Of a stretch of DNA of 64,000 bases, positions 24,317 to 36,207 are shown piece by piece (the first letter of the stretch is position 1; every line of letters starts with the position of its first letter). The translations under genes were made by a program, and so were the position numbers. The notes under the pieces are model-generated. The model was not told the DNA's origin, did not search any database, and was given only the letters and a program-made list of their open reading frames with translations. The stretch covers positions 133,054,346 to 133,118,345 of the forward strand of contig OX336388.2 of NCBI GenBank assembly GCA_946902985.2. Direction: 5' to 3'. This DNA is from Meconema thalassinum. Lineage: Eukaryota > Arthropoda > Insecta > Orthoptera > Tettigoniidae.

Positions 24317-25931
24317 TCATTCATTCATTCATTCATTTCGTACAGGCCATCTATGGACCGCGTCATTCCAACTGTCTCCTACTGGCTTTGATGTTTGCCC
24401 AGTACGCCCGCATCCGTTATCGGTGGGCTTCCCACCGTTCCCGGGTCCAAATCGTTCCCGTTTTCAACTTCGGCTTTTCTTGGAAACCTTTGCAAGCATG
24501 AAGTTTTCTTTTGAGTGGGGCGCGCTCATGAATGTCAGTTGGTGTAATCCCCACTTATTTCTGATCTTTATCCAGTTCAATGAACCAGGCCTATTTGGTT
24601 GTCCACTCCTGATAGTAAGTTATGTTGCGGTTGGTCAGTCTCGCTGGGCTCATTCGTTTCACATGTCCAAAAAATTATATCCTTCTCTTCCGGATGACGT
24701 CACTTATCTTCTCCACATGAGTATACACAGTGTTCGCAGCCAGCCCTACTTTGTGCTGTTACTCGTTTGTTTTTCAAGATATTTTAATTTTGACACTTGC
24801 TTTGGAAAGTTGTTTTCAAGCTCTAACATTTTTGTTTCGTTGGTTTTTGTGTGAAGTTCACGCATATCGCGCAAATCAAATTTTCGTGGAACGGTTTTGT
24901 CATTTTTTTGCCCAAATCTTTTTTTGACATCAAATATCGAAAGAGCGACATCAAATTAGTCGAATAAGCCACCAAAATATCAATTTTCGCCCAAATTTTC
25001 GACCGGGCCGGGCAGAGGCAGGTCGCATGCTTTAAGTGGACGAAAATCTAAACACAAACTCGCATTTTGCGAGTTTGATTTGGGCATAAACTGATATTTT
25101 GGTGGATAATTCGACTAATTCAATGTCGCTCTTTCGATAGGTGATGTCAAAAAACCGATTTGGGCAAAACAGTGCCAAAACCATGCCATAAAAGTTGATT
25201 TTCGCGTTATGCGCGAACTTCACACAAAAACCAACGAAACAAACGTTTTAGAGCTTGAAAAGTACTTTCCAAAACAAGTGTCAAAATTAAAATATCTTGA
25301 AAAACAATCTTGTTACAGCACAAAGTAGGGCTTGCTGCGAACACTCTGTATAGTTCATGGTTCTGCCGTCTTCTGTATTCCCCATTGTCTTTGAAGGGAC
25401 CCAATATCTTTCTCAAAATTGTCCTCCAGTTTTTCGACCAAGCCTTTTTTTTTTGTTTATCGTGAGGCATTCAGAAGAATACAAGACCTCCGAACGGATG
25501 ACACTGCAAAAATGTTTTATTTTTGCGTTGAAGGATATTGACCTTTACATATAGATGCCGTTAGTTAAATGATAGGCCATTTCCATTTTGCTCATGCAAG
25601 ATGTGAATGCTTCTTTCTCTGATACATTAGGTGTTATAATTTCTCCCAGGTACTTAAAATTTGCAACTCGCTTAATATTTCCTTGTTCCACAGCAAGGTG
25701 TTTGGGCACTGGTTCGATATTAGTTATGAACACTGTCTTCTCAAAGGAGATCTGGAGTCCTTCCTTCGCTGCATGTGCACTAAGCTGATTAATCTCTTCC
25801 GTGGCTGTCTCTAATGAATCAGAAATGGTTGTAAGATCATCGGCAAAGGCTAGACAGTCAATTGTGATGTTCCGGCTTCTGTATCTCAGTTTTACTCCGC
25901 TTGCAACTCCTTGTTTATTCAGTTCTTTAAA
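24317..25931 (-). pseudogene. Non-LTR retrotransposon ORF2, RT core to tail, split by a MITE
   Basis: From 25931 leftward the minus frame reads DCLAFADDLTTISDSLETA (FADD catalytic motif), KEGLQISFEKTVF and VANFKYLGEIITPN, then after a shift ILRKILGPFKDNGEYRRRQN up to 25349. After the foldback MITE (24726-25348) the same coding region resumes with THVEKISDVIRKRRI and FFGHVKRMSPARLTNRN, then decays. It ends in a minus-strand (TGAA)n tail at 24317-24337. Stops and frameshifts make it inactive. The upstream RT motifs and endonuclease are missing beyond 25931, where a different repeat starts. Confidence 0.8.
24726..25348. mobile_element. Foldback MITE inserted in the LINE
   Basis: Two arms of about 270-300 bp are inverted copies: 24726-25000 starts CACAGTGTTCGCAGC, and 25040-25348 in reverse starts CAGAGTGTTCGCAGC. 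TA lies at both edges (24724-25 and 25349-50). No coding capacity. Its two flanks are continuous parts of one LINE reading direction, which fixes the boundaries. Confidence 0.8.
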
Positions 25932-25969
25932 TTTTATTATTATTATTAGTATTAATAATAATATTTTGA

Positions 25970-26340
25970 ACTAGCAACCCGACCCGGCATCGCCCGGGAA
26001 CAGGTATGAATGCATTACGTGATAAGCGCTTTTCTTTCCAATGTCAATGAACAACGACCAATATCCGTTTTACGTCTCGGCATGATGGGTTAAAATCACT
26101 GACTGGACTATAAATTATATGATCATGGAGATGTATTGTGCCCGTTTAGACCGGAGTCCGCACGACCACATATGCATTTTACCAATAATCAGTCAGCACG
26201 AGAGTCAAAATATCCCGGAGCGCCAGATGGGTTAAAGCAAATCGCAAAAACGACATCAAATTAAAAAAAAATGCTTTGCTGATTTTTGGCTCAATGCAAC
26301 AATAAGGATAGAAGGAGATTTAATTGGGAGAAACACATCT
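25970..26340. repeat. Dispersed repeat Q, left end
   Basis: Starts ACTAGCAACCCGACCCGGC and then ATCGCCCGGGAAC, a GC-rich start that I recognise from a widespread arthropod repeat. That repeat's other end resembles the sequence at 29840-30172. The class is uncertain. Confidence 0.4.
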
Positions 26341-29300
26341 GGTAAAATTATCTCAGTTTATTTTAAAGTTAAAATCTGACTGCAAGGATGCTCAAGGCAG
26401 CATCATCCACGTGTGGCGATCCACACTCTTATTTACACACAATATACAGAAATTTTCCAAACACATTTGACAATCTTTTTGGAAACACAAGTCCGATTAA
26501 TAGTCCTGTGGACTGTGTTCCAAAATTATTAATATTTAATTCCAGTTCAAAATTAATTGTCTATACTGGAAATAACGTAGATCACTGTTTGACTATTTAC
26601 ATGATATTAACACTCGTAGAATAAATGTTTATAGAATTCTTAAATTTTCACTTGTTTTTCCAGTTTCAAAAATATATCGTCGAAAATATTATTATCATCG
26701 TAGCAACACAAATTATTAACACATATTAATAACATCTGAAAAGTATTTGACCTTGAGCATAGCATCGAAGAACTTGTGCGAAGCACAACAACAATTAATT
26801 GTTCTTCTGACATTAAACATTCGAGAAGTGACTCGATTATGAACTTCAAGTTCCTAACAAAATATATGATTTCTGAATCATCAACTTGATCAATAAATGG
26901 TTGAACCATTCAACTATTCAATTTTCCACTTGGAATCATTAGTATAAAATATATTTATATTTATGGCCATTTCTAGTAACTTTCACAACTTGCAATTCTT
27001 CGACAGAATGCGGAAATTAGAATTGTAGTTTTATAATGAATTTATTTAGTTCATGGCACTAGGATTGAAAATATCCTTCAAATTATTCGTGGTTAGAGAA
27101 TTATTTTTAATTGGCAGTGGCCCATTCTACTATTTGTGTAAGAACACAATATTACAACAACAACAACAACGGCAAAGGTCTTCCTCTGAAGAAGAATAAA
27201 CCACTATCATGACAAATCCGGGTTCTAGCAAAATCAAAGTCTAAATGGAATTCGTAAACAAGGTTGAAATAAGAACTGATGGTTTCAAAGAAATAACCTT
27301 CGGGTTATTCATACGACGAAATGTGTAGTTCCAATACTCCTACTATAAACCTGAGCCATCGAACCTGCTATTTGATTGATGCTCGAAAAAACCTTCATTC
27401 CTGCGACTTAACATGCGCACCTGGGAATGGCATTTCAACTACTCCACACACATAAATTATCTTCCCAAAATTTATACAATAAATCAAGCCTCTGCTTGTT
27501 ATCAACACTGGAAGATTAATAAACTTACAAGTTTATTTTATTTTACCATTCAGTTCAACCCGTGAATTTAACCATACTTATGAAAAGCTTTATTTCACTT
27601 TCGAGTGTATTTACGTCATGATTTTATATAAATACAAAAATATCCTATTTGATACAAATATCAATTGCTTCCCGTTTCATGCCTCTCCGTGTAATCTGAA
27701 AAATATACTTTACTCATTGCAAATATCAACTGTTCAACCAGAACTGAAATATTGGTTGAATGCGGGCTTGCGCTAACCACTCTCTTTCGGAAAATCTCCT
27801 GTTCCAGACTAGAAATGATTAAACTACTTCATAGGCTCTTTCTCAATACATATGATTATTAGAAAATATAATATCCAAGAATTATTTAGAAAAATTATGA
27901 AAATTATTATTATTATTATTATTAGTGGATTATTATTATTATTATTAATTATATTATTTCAAATATGTTTAATTATCATCTCATTATGTGAGAATCCACA
28001 TGTTCGAACCTTCGAATATGGAAAAAATATCCATTCCTTAACAAAAATAAATTTAACTTTTACAGTTACATCGGGGTTTTCCGTGGTTTCCTTAAAATAT
28101 GAAAAATTTAAATAAATCTTCGAAATGCTCGGTCATCGATCCTAAACTGTTCTGAGTGCTGAAAATGCTCAGAATAACTCTAACAAGTCTTGCGTAAACC
28201 ATTGCAAGCTTTAAATACGACGAAAAAAAATGTGTTGGTCATCTGCAGAAAAATAGTTTGTTCCAATTAGCTAGGCATAATATAATTCAAATGTGGCTTA
28301 CATTTCTTGATGGTCTTGAAGTGTAGTAAACCTGGTCTATACCAGATTTATCCATAGACATGCCCTATCGGACAAGCATGTATAATCCTTGTATCGGCCG
28401 CCATTGTAGACCCACAAATCGTCTAGTCAGACATAGTGGTAGTATCTTTCGACGTTTGAATAAACTGTTGTTCCATTTTAATATGGGCTTCTATCAAAGC
28501 CATAAGAGTTTGTTGAAATAGGGTCAGATCTAAGCGATCTCTTCTTAAATATGTCAGTTGTAACATAACTCACTGTAATCTCATCAGTACAAGAAAAACA
28601 TTGACAGTCTAAGCAATTAACGGCTGTTCTGAAGATCGTTCCCCGGGCATGGTTTATTAATATCACCATCTGCCATGCGCTAAGCAACCTGCAGTTTCCC
28701 TTGCGTAGACTATTGAACGCCACCGTTATAGACTAGTCTTCAATGTACTGACAGATCGAAGTGGTTAACTAGTTACAAAAATGAAAACTGACTTGAAATG
28801 GATTTAAACATCCAAGTATTAAGTTACTACTGGACTGTGACAAAATACTATTTTCTAGACAAAGTCTAGCATATGTCCTTTTGGAAATATAAATATTTCC
28901 ACCAATGTCTGTAGAAATATCAATCACCTCAGTGATTCTCCTCACCAGAAACTTACTAAGTTCCAACTCGTTTGCGCAGCACTTCTCGTGACTATCACGA
29001 CTTGAAAAGAACTTCTGCGTAGATACGGCAACCATGTGCCTTGGCTCAGCGTAGACGCAACTTGCTTGCCAAGTGCTTGTGTTAGAATGAGCTAACCATG
29101 CCTCCTCCAGCTGGCTTTTATTCAAAACGGTCAGGGTCACGCGTCATCGCCTGATATCTAGAAATCCTCATATCTCTTGAATCCCTGGTCCGATTTACTT
29201 GATACTAATTGCATTCTCTTTCATTTGGCCGTGCCAGTAATCTGATCCCAGTCTCAAGTCTCTACTCCATAGTTAACTATTTAATCAATAAATAGCCTCC

Positions 29301-29820
29301 ACCTCTGCTGTTACTCGCTACGTCACTTGACATCCAACTATCGGTAAAATTCTTCTAAATGCTTCTCGAAGCAATGTAGCGCGATATTCAAATATCTGAA
29401 CCTTCAAAAGCGGCTACAGCCTTTCCCTTGATATCTAGGTGTCTGAAACTTGGAATACCCATTCCTAGAGTTGGGCACATCATGTGCAACAAATTCTTGT
29501 CAGATGTAATTTAAGAATGGCAAGGTGCATGAAACACAAATCCCCCTTCCGTCCAATCTTAACTTGACTGTGAATTTTGCGGAACGAAAAGTTCACAGGC
29601 GAAATGAAGAAATGCCGAGTTGCACTTCCAGGGAAATTCCAAAAACAACCAACCTTCTCAGAAGTCTTAACACGACTCAACGGTTTGCTGCTGGCAGTGT
29701 CTGGGTCAATAAGTTCGCCCGCTATCTAGGCTGTATCAGGGATGATAGACTCGCCCTTAGCTAGCTCGTAAACTGTCGCCTCAGTAGTTGAATGGACATG
29801 GTTGGAAGAAATTAGGTAAA
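26341..29820. other. Unassigned region between the two ends of repeat Q
   Basis: About 3.5 kb of AT-rich DNA with (TTA)n runs at 27905-27950 and a short (ACA)n at 27155. ORFs are at most 123 codons and match no family I recognise. It may be a nested insertion inside repeat Q. I found no terminal repeats to prove this. Confidence 0.5.
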
Positions 29821-29839
29821 ACTTAAAAACACTTATAGT

Positions 29840-30172
29840 GGGCGATGTATTGAAGATAGAGATATGCTCTCCGGGACTTTTTTGTCGAACTGTTCATGCT
29901 GAACAATTCTTACACTCATAGTATTTAGATATTTTTAACGGTTTGCCCAGCGTAAGCTTACAAAATGCTCGGACGCCAGTTTTTTATCGACTTTTCCACT
30001 GAAATCGTTACTACTCGGCTTCCTTGGATTATAAATAAATTATTTTCTACAGAAATCATCCTGGAGATATCCTTTACAGAATGGTGAAAACCGCATCAAA
30101 ATCCATCCAGTGGTTCTCGAGTTTACCCGCAACATCCAAGAATCGGGGACTTTGTTTTATACTAAGTAGAGA
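29840..30172. repeat. Dispersed repeat Q, right end
   Basis: Contains ACCGCATCAAAATCCATCCA, GTGGTTCTCGAGTTTACCCG and GGGACTTTGTTTTATACTAA. This is a common 3' block of an arthropod repeat. Positions 30173-30765 show nothing else recognisable. Confidence 0.4.
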
Positions 30173-30765
30173 TTCGAATTGAGCCTCTATATACAACGTC
30201 AAAGCCAACTAAAAAAATGGCCACAGCAGTTATAGTTCTTGGAAGCTCGGAGTGACACAAGAAACTCGGAGCACGATGATCTTATTCTAGTTTCACCCCA
30301 CCCCCTTGTATGAACACCATGACGTCATTAGCACGTCACAGCTGCGGCTGACGACATGTATTGGCGGTGGGGATTTGTAGCGCGGAACAGTAGTCCATAC
30401 TAGTCAGGTTTTGCTGGGCGGCGGGACAGTATACATGTCAGGTTAAGCTGTGCGGCGGGATAGTATTTACGATCTTGTCACATTTTCTAAGAGGATACCA
30501 TCTCCTCCACAGAGGCTTTAACACAAGCTCTTTTCAAGTAAAAGACCCACTGGCTTGGCGTCTTCACTAGTAATCCATCAATATTCGTGTAGGGGATAAG
30601 ACATAATCTGGTAAGTAGAGAGATACAGATAAAAGAATAAAAATATATATATTAAATCGCGTACAACAATTATTTTTATTTTTACGGAACACAGACATTT
30701 TTGCCTCCAGAAGGATTTAAATTATAAAATACTTCTTATAATTACTTTTTAAATCCATTTTTCGA

Positions 30766-31300
30766 GCCAGCTTCGGTGGCGTAATTGGTAGCATGCTCAA
30801 CTTCTATGCCCAAGGTCACGGGTTCAAACCCGGACGAAGTCGTCGTTTTTTTTAAGAGCGTTAAAATCCCTCAGTATGCCTTCCTTCAGAGGGGAAGTAA
30901 AGCCGGCGGTCCATGTCATAGATTTATGGCATGAAAAGGAACCTTCCACTAACTATACGTGTGTGAAGTCAAAATTTGTAGGTTAGAATAGATAACTCTC
31001 TATTACTTCCAACATTCGCCACCAGGTGCTGACTGCGATGCCATCTAGTAGCCAAGTCCGCAGACTAGGTGTCGTGGATGGTGGCAATTGGTAGCAAAAG
31101 TAGGAACTACAGTACGTGAAAAAACTGTCTGCAGTCCATATTTGAAATAAAACAGATAACACACACTAATACAGTCATCACAATTAACACCGGTTATCAG
31201 ACAGTTTCCACACATACCCAAAGTACACGGGGCTACATGAGCGCGTTGTCGCAGCCCCTAAACTAAGGAACCAACCAACCAACCAACCAACAAACTAACC
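30766..31300 (+). repeat. SINE B, full-length copy
   Basis: The head is tRNA-like: a GGTGGCGTAATTGGTAGCAT A box, then AGGTCACGGGTTCAAACCCG as B box at normal tRNA spacing. A unique body of about 450 bp follows, and the end is a (CCAA)n tail at 31270-31295. This is the reference copy for the fragments at 645, 10969, 14436 and 50104. At about 530 bp it is unusually long for a SINE. It needs a LINE partner for mobility, but none with a matching tail is present here. Confidence 0.8.
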
Positions 31301-31655
31301 ATTCTTCGAATGTTACGTATGTTTTAAGCTGCCCTTTGCTGTTTCATACCTTCCATGTTTAAAATTTTCTGTTTATTAAGTGCGTCTTAATTGGTTCCAA
31401 AAAGCAAAATATCTTAAAATTTTCGATATTTGCATTCTGTACAACTTAAAAACATCTCTTTGTGTTTTGAAATAGTTTTATAGGAAGAATATTTTAAGCT
31501 CCACTGGTCTGTGTAAGACTAACTTTGCAGCTGGAGGTGAAATAACCAATGTTCAGGGGTTACTCACAGCTTAAAGAGTCGAGTCAAAACAGTAACGACA
31601 CTAATTTAAAACGGTGCCTGTCATTAACCATGCACAATGATTATAGACAGAAAAA

Positions 31656-32490
31656 AATTATACGAGCCTTACAGTAGTCGCCTATGATGTGTAATATGTG
31701 ACATGTTATCCTAATATGTGAGTCCCGGGAGCGCTAATCCCTTGTTGACAGTGAACTCTGTTGGTCATTGAAATAACTACTTGTAAAACTCCAGTACCAA
31801 ATCCTGACCGTAATGGATCATAATTGTTATTTGCCGTGGCGGAAGCAATCCACAGCCTACTTGATGCAAGCTGCGCTCTATACCGGCCAGTTAGTGAACC
31901 CTTGCCAGCGATGTTATTGAAATGGCCTCGTTTAGCCGATAGAGCGCACTGCCAAGTATAGGGGTGATTAAAAATTAGGTGTGCGGAAAGTATATTAAAT
32001 GTGTTTCTCCCTAGTGATATGTTTAGACTAACGAAGTTTCAATTATTGTTAGTAGTCGGCGTTAATATACTGAATTCCTACGTTGTTTGGAGTGTTTGTT
32101 GATGCGATATAGATTCCACATAGCCACATGGCCGACAGTAGCAAAAGTAGGAAGATTTAATAAATCGTAATTGTTTTCAGCAAATATGATAAAAGAATAT
32201 TTTCACACCAAAGAACGACAATTTGAAGATGATTTATTGTGGGAATATCTTAAATAGGGTCTCCAAACCTTGAACTAAACTGTATTCAATATACATTCCC
32301 GATAGCCACACGACCTACAGTGCGTCGTTGTACCGATCTCCGCCACCACGCGCGCTTATTGTTTTCGTCCCATGCACTTCCGCCCCATCCATTTCCGTCC
32401 CTTCTCCAAAATCACTCCCACAAGAATGTCGAGCTACCTAGCGCCACAAAAATATCCAGATACCGAGTGTAAAGATGTTACACATTAAAA
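31656..32490 (+). repeat. Repeat V, copy 1
   Basis: Inverted relative to 57871-58950. Shared blocks include TACGAGCCTTACAGTAGTCG, CACTGCCAAGTATAGG, AGTAGTCGGCGTTAATATAC, ACGTTGTTTGGAGTGTTTGT and a CTTCCGCCCCATCCATTTCC tandem. No ORF is conserved between the two copies. Class unknown. Confidence 0.7.
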
Positions 32491-32627
32491 AAATCTAAGA
32501 TTTCTAAGATTTCAAAATTGAAGAGCTTGATGAAAGAATCAGAATTCTGGTTCATTTTAAAACAATGAAAGAAAACTAAATTTAGTTTTGTTTTTAGTAA
32601 ATCTTAACCCTGGAAAGGTGGTGCTCG

Positions 32628-33614
32628 TTGATGAATCGTGAGAGGTGGCGTGGGGGACTTTCTGATCCCTATGACGGAACTTGCTCTGATAACAAAATTA
32701 CTAAGTTTTATATGTCATGCATTGTTGTATTACCATTTGTACAGCGAATACAGAGGTCCGGATTAACCCTCTCAGTGCCACGCGCCGATCAGATCGGCTC
32801 TCGCTACTCGCGCCAGAAGTGCCAAAGCCGCTTCAATCGGCGCGCCGTTTATATCATATTTGTAGATTTCTGTGGGCGTATGTTCGTGATTATCTCATAA
32901 TGTTGGAAAGGTGAGATTTCAAGCTTACCTGTGCGGTGTTTACTTTTTTCCTTCGAAGTCCGTCACGCTATAGGTTTGAGTTTGTATTCCCGCCCTCCCT
33001 TTGTGCTCCTCCAATCACGCACGTTCCCACCAACATTGCGGTGCAGTTGTTTTCTTCTCGTTGAAGTTTTCTGCCTACAGATGTATCCAAGAACTTTCTA
33101 CAGCTGGAAACGTAGTGTTTCTTTGAATATGACTCTTAGGTGTCCTTAATTTAGGCGCAAAACTGCTTTTTACAACAACAAAAAATGAAAAATTATACAA
33201 TTATCAGAATAACCTCAATTAAAAAGGTTTAGATGCCGTATTTACTTTTATGAACATACTGTATGAAGGAATGAAGTGTTGGTTATAATACAAAGCAAAA
33301 ATAATGATTCTATAGTTGGAAATGTGGTATTAGGATTTATTTTCGAATAGTCTGCATGGCTTGGCACTAAGAGGGTTAAGATGGTTTGGCCATGTGCATG
33401 GAAATGCATAGAGCTGCAAAGAGGGAGATGGTGAGAAACCTTGACAGTATTAGATTGGTTGGAAGGCCAAACAAGAGACGGATGGTCCAAATCCGACAAG
33501 CCATATGTAACATTGGACTGGATGTGGCAGAAGTAATGGAGCGGAGAAGTGGAAGGACAGACAGCAGTGGAAGAGGCTACTTTGATGGTGATGATGATGA
33601 TGATGATGATGACA
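32628..33614 (+). pseudogene. LINE ORF2 C-terminal tail, split by a TTAA element
   Basis: Right of the TTAA element the frame reads RWFGHVHGNA. After a frameshift it reads REMVRNLDSIRL, GRPNKRRMVQIRQAICNI and VAEVMERRS, matching the usual C-terminal tail of LINE ORF2. It ends with a (GAT)n tail at 33587-33611. Left of the element, the frame ending ...QRSGL joins RWFGHV in phase across the shared TTAA. The left flank before about 32730 is not convincing RT sequence. Confidence 0.6.
32767..33375. mobile_element. piggyBac-like MITE (609 bp) with TTAA duplication
   Basis: TTAA at 32763-32766 and 33376-33379. The inverted ends are CCCTCTCAGTGCCA on the left and CCCTCTTAGTGCCA on the right in reverse, differing at one position. 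TTAA target choice and the CCCT start are hallmarks of piggyBac-superfamily elements. There is no transposase, so it depends on a copy elsewhere. Confidence 0.75.
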
Positions 33615-34304
33615 TTGTTGTATTGGATTTATTGCATGATATTTTATTGAAAATAAATGCATATTAGCTTCACAGCATAGGTTACCAGAAAATATACATG
33701 AATCCATAGATACCACACTAACACAGGTTATGAAAAATATTTTATAACGATGTGCCCATTAGCTAAATGAAACCCCAAGGAACAATCCAACCAATATTTA
33801 CAAAACGTTCGAAAACGCAGGATTTCAATAAGAATGGACACCTTTCACTACAATGTTACTGACCTCAGGAATGGTGGGAGAGGAGTGTTGTTACCAAGGT
33901 CTCTAAGTTTAGAAACAAGCACACTCTAACAAAATGAATTTGCGTCAGGTCACAAAAGATCCCGTGCCACCACTCCCGGGTTAAATTCGAAATATTAATA
34001 GAACTGAACTGAATGTCATTTTCAGCATTAAAAGAATATACACAGTTCTAGTCCTTCAGGCTGGGAACTTAATGGTCACTTGGGAATTAAGGTTAAAGGA
34101 AAATGAAACAGAAAAAAAAGTGTACATCAATTTAGTGAACTACATACCACAAAGAATGTGGTCTAACGCTTGGTGCCCATGCATTGTTTGAACGAAGCCA
34201 TATGAGTATCGTCCGTCTTGGTCTCCTGTTGGCGAGGTTTGCGTTTCTTTTAAGTAATTTCATTTGTAGTTGTTGATCGTTCAATGATTACAACTGTCTA
34301 GGGG

Positions 34305-34360
34305 CCGATAACCTAGATGTTAGGCCCTTTAAAACAACAATTATCATCATCATCATTACA
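34305..34360 (+). repeat. Family F 3' end only
   Basis: Contains GGGGCCGATAACCTAGATG, a short AAACAACAATT stretch and an (ATC)n tail, identical in layout to 38850-38905. The body is missing. Confidence 0.65.
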
Positions 34361-34425
34361 ACGTCTTCATCCTGTTGCCGACTCGCTCCAGGTTCGTTTC
34401 TGAATCTTACTACTTTCTGCCTTTT

Positions 34426-34472
34426 AGCCTATTTTCAATTTTGAAAAAATAGGCTTATGAGATCACCTTTTG

Positions 34473-34517
<45 letters not shown>

Positions 34518-35956
34518 TGTGTGTGTGTGTCCCCCTAATAAATTCTAAACGGCTGGAGCGATTTCAATGAAACTCGGTAAGTTGATAGCACAATTCCGGG
34601 CGACCCCGACCGTGCTCTTCACATTTTGTTAAGTCTCACCAATCCAACATGGTGGCTGTGCTAAATATTTAACCAACATTCAATATCTCCGAAACTATTC
34701 CTGATATCGCCCTGGAATTTATTACGGTGATAAAGAGAACTACTAGAAGTTCACTTATGTGACTTTTGAAAAACTGGTAACTACAAAACCAACATGGCGG
34801 CCAAGTGAATTTGCGACTTTTCAATAGACGCTTCTCGCGACTTAATCAACCAAACGCAATAAAACTTGGTACAGTATATGTTTATACACATTCTAAAGCA
34901 CCGACATCTAACTTCGTTCAATTGTGTACATAACCACAAGATCGCGGATGTGCGAAATATTTCACCGGCATTCTATATCTCTGAAACTATTAGCGGTATC
35001 ACCCTGAAATTCCGTACGGAGATAAAGGGCAGTACTGGAAGTTCATCTATAAGACTTTCAAAATCCGGTTAACTGCAAAACGAATATGGTGGCCAAGCGA
35101 ATTTGAAAATTTAAATAGGCCTTTCTAGCGATTTAATGTTCCAAACGCAATGGAATCTGGTACAGGAAATGTTTATACACATTGTAATGCACTGGTATCT
35201 AATTTAGTTCAATTGTTTACATAACCTCAAGATGGCGCCTGTGCGAATTTTAAAATTAAGTTTTTATTTCTTGTGTCGTAATCATGCGATCGAAGTGAAA
35301 GTTTGAATAATGAACCTACGCAATAAGGTTCCTCTAATGGTGCATGACTCTATGGCCTATACATTTAACAATCCAACATGGCGACCATCAGAAATATTTA
35401 GACGGCTCTGAATATCTACGAATCTATTATAGCAATCTAACTGATTATTTCTATGTTCATTGGGGCAATGAACTTAAGTTCACCAATAGGACTCTAAATA
35501 ACCTGGTGATCACAAATCCAACATGGCGGCGACGCGAAGTATAAATATTCACATGGACGTTTCTCGCAATATAACCATCCGAGTGCAGTGAAACTTGGTA
35601 CAGTAAATCCTTATACGAATGTTAATCTACTGGCATCTAATTGATTTCAAATGTTTCCATAACCACAAGATGGCTGCTGTGCGAAATTTTAAAATCTCAT
35701 TTTTACTTCTTGTGTCCTAATCATGCGATTGAAGTTTGAATGCTACACGTACACAATAATCTTAATGTAACAGTACATACCTTTATGACCCACATATATA
35801 AAACACAACATGGCGACCATCCGAAATATTTAGTCGGTTCTCATTATCTACGAATCTCTTACAGCAATCAAAGTGAAACTTTGTATGTTGATAGTGGCAG
35901 TTAACATAAGTAGGATATATGAAAATAGGCTGTATAGTTCTTCACGGAACTACTTG
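34426..35956 (-). mobile_element. Helitron-like nonautonomous element, family X, copy 2
   Basis: Same termini as copy 1 and copy 3: 5' CAAGTAGTTCCGTGAAGAAC on the minus strand, and a 3' hairpin ending CTAA with a (CA)n tract next to it. The interior matches copy 1 but lacks one tandem unit. Junction bases are TT on both sides on the + strand, as in the other copies. No coding capacity. Confidence 0.65.
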
Positions 35957-36207
35957 TTAATTTCATTATAACACTTTTGAATAATTTGTGTATTAACCAA
36001 ACGCCTCTTACGTGTTGGCGGTATGATGACACACACTAAACTGACCAGTCATGGACACCAAGCGTTAGACTACATCCTTTGTCGCATGAAGATCAGTAAA
36101 TTTATCACTACGCGTGCTAGTGTTGACCCATACATGGTCAAATCAAAATCGAAATATCTGCTTCCGTCATGAGAAATTCAAGAAATCTGCTTCCCACAAA
36201 TTGAATA

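Larger units (their letters stand above)
34149..36082. mobile_element. TIR-bounded element containing family X and an F tail
   Basis: A 33-bp sequence beginning ACAAAGAATGTGGTCTAACG at 34149-34181 recurs inverted at 36050-36082 with 30 of 33 positions matching. Inside are the 3' end of family F (34305-34360) and family X copy 2. No transposase and no clear target duplication are visible, so the class is open. It could be a DNA transposon into which X and F landed. Confidence 0.55.

Noticed and set aside
24423..24854. 143-codon + strand ORF
   Set aside because: It is the antisense of a LINE RT tail running into the foldback MITE.
30766..30840. tRNA gene at the start of SINE B
   Set aside because: A and B boxes are present, but the acceptor stem does not pair and the sequence runs on into a dispersed repeat body.
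33450..33716. ORF with a run of histidines, and the opposite ORF with a run of aspartates
   Set aside because: Both are readings of the (GAT)n tail of a LINE fragment.
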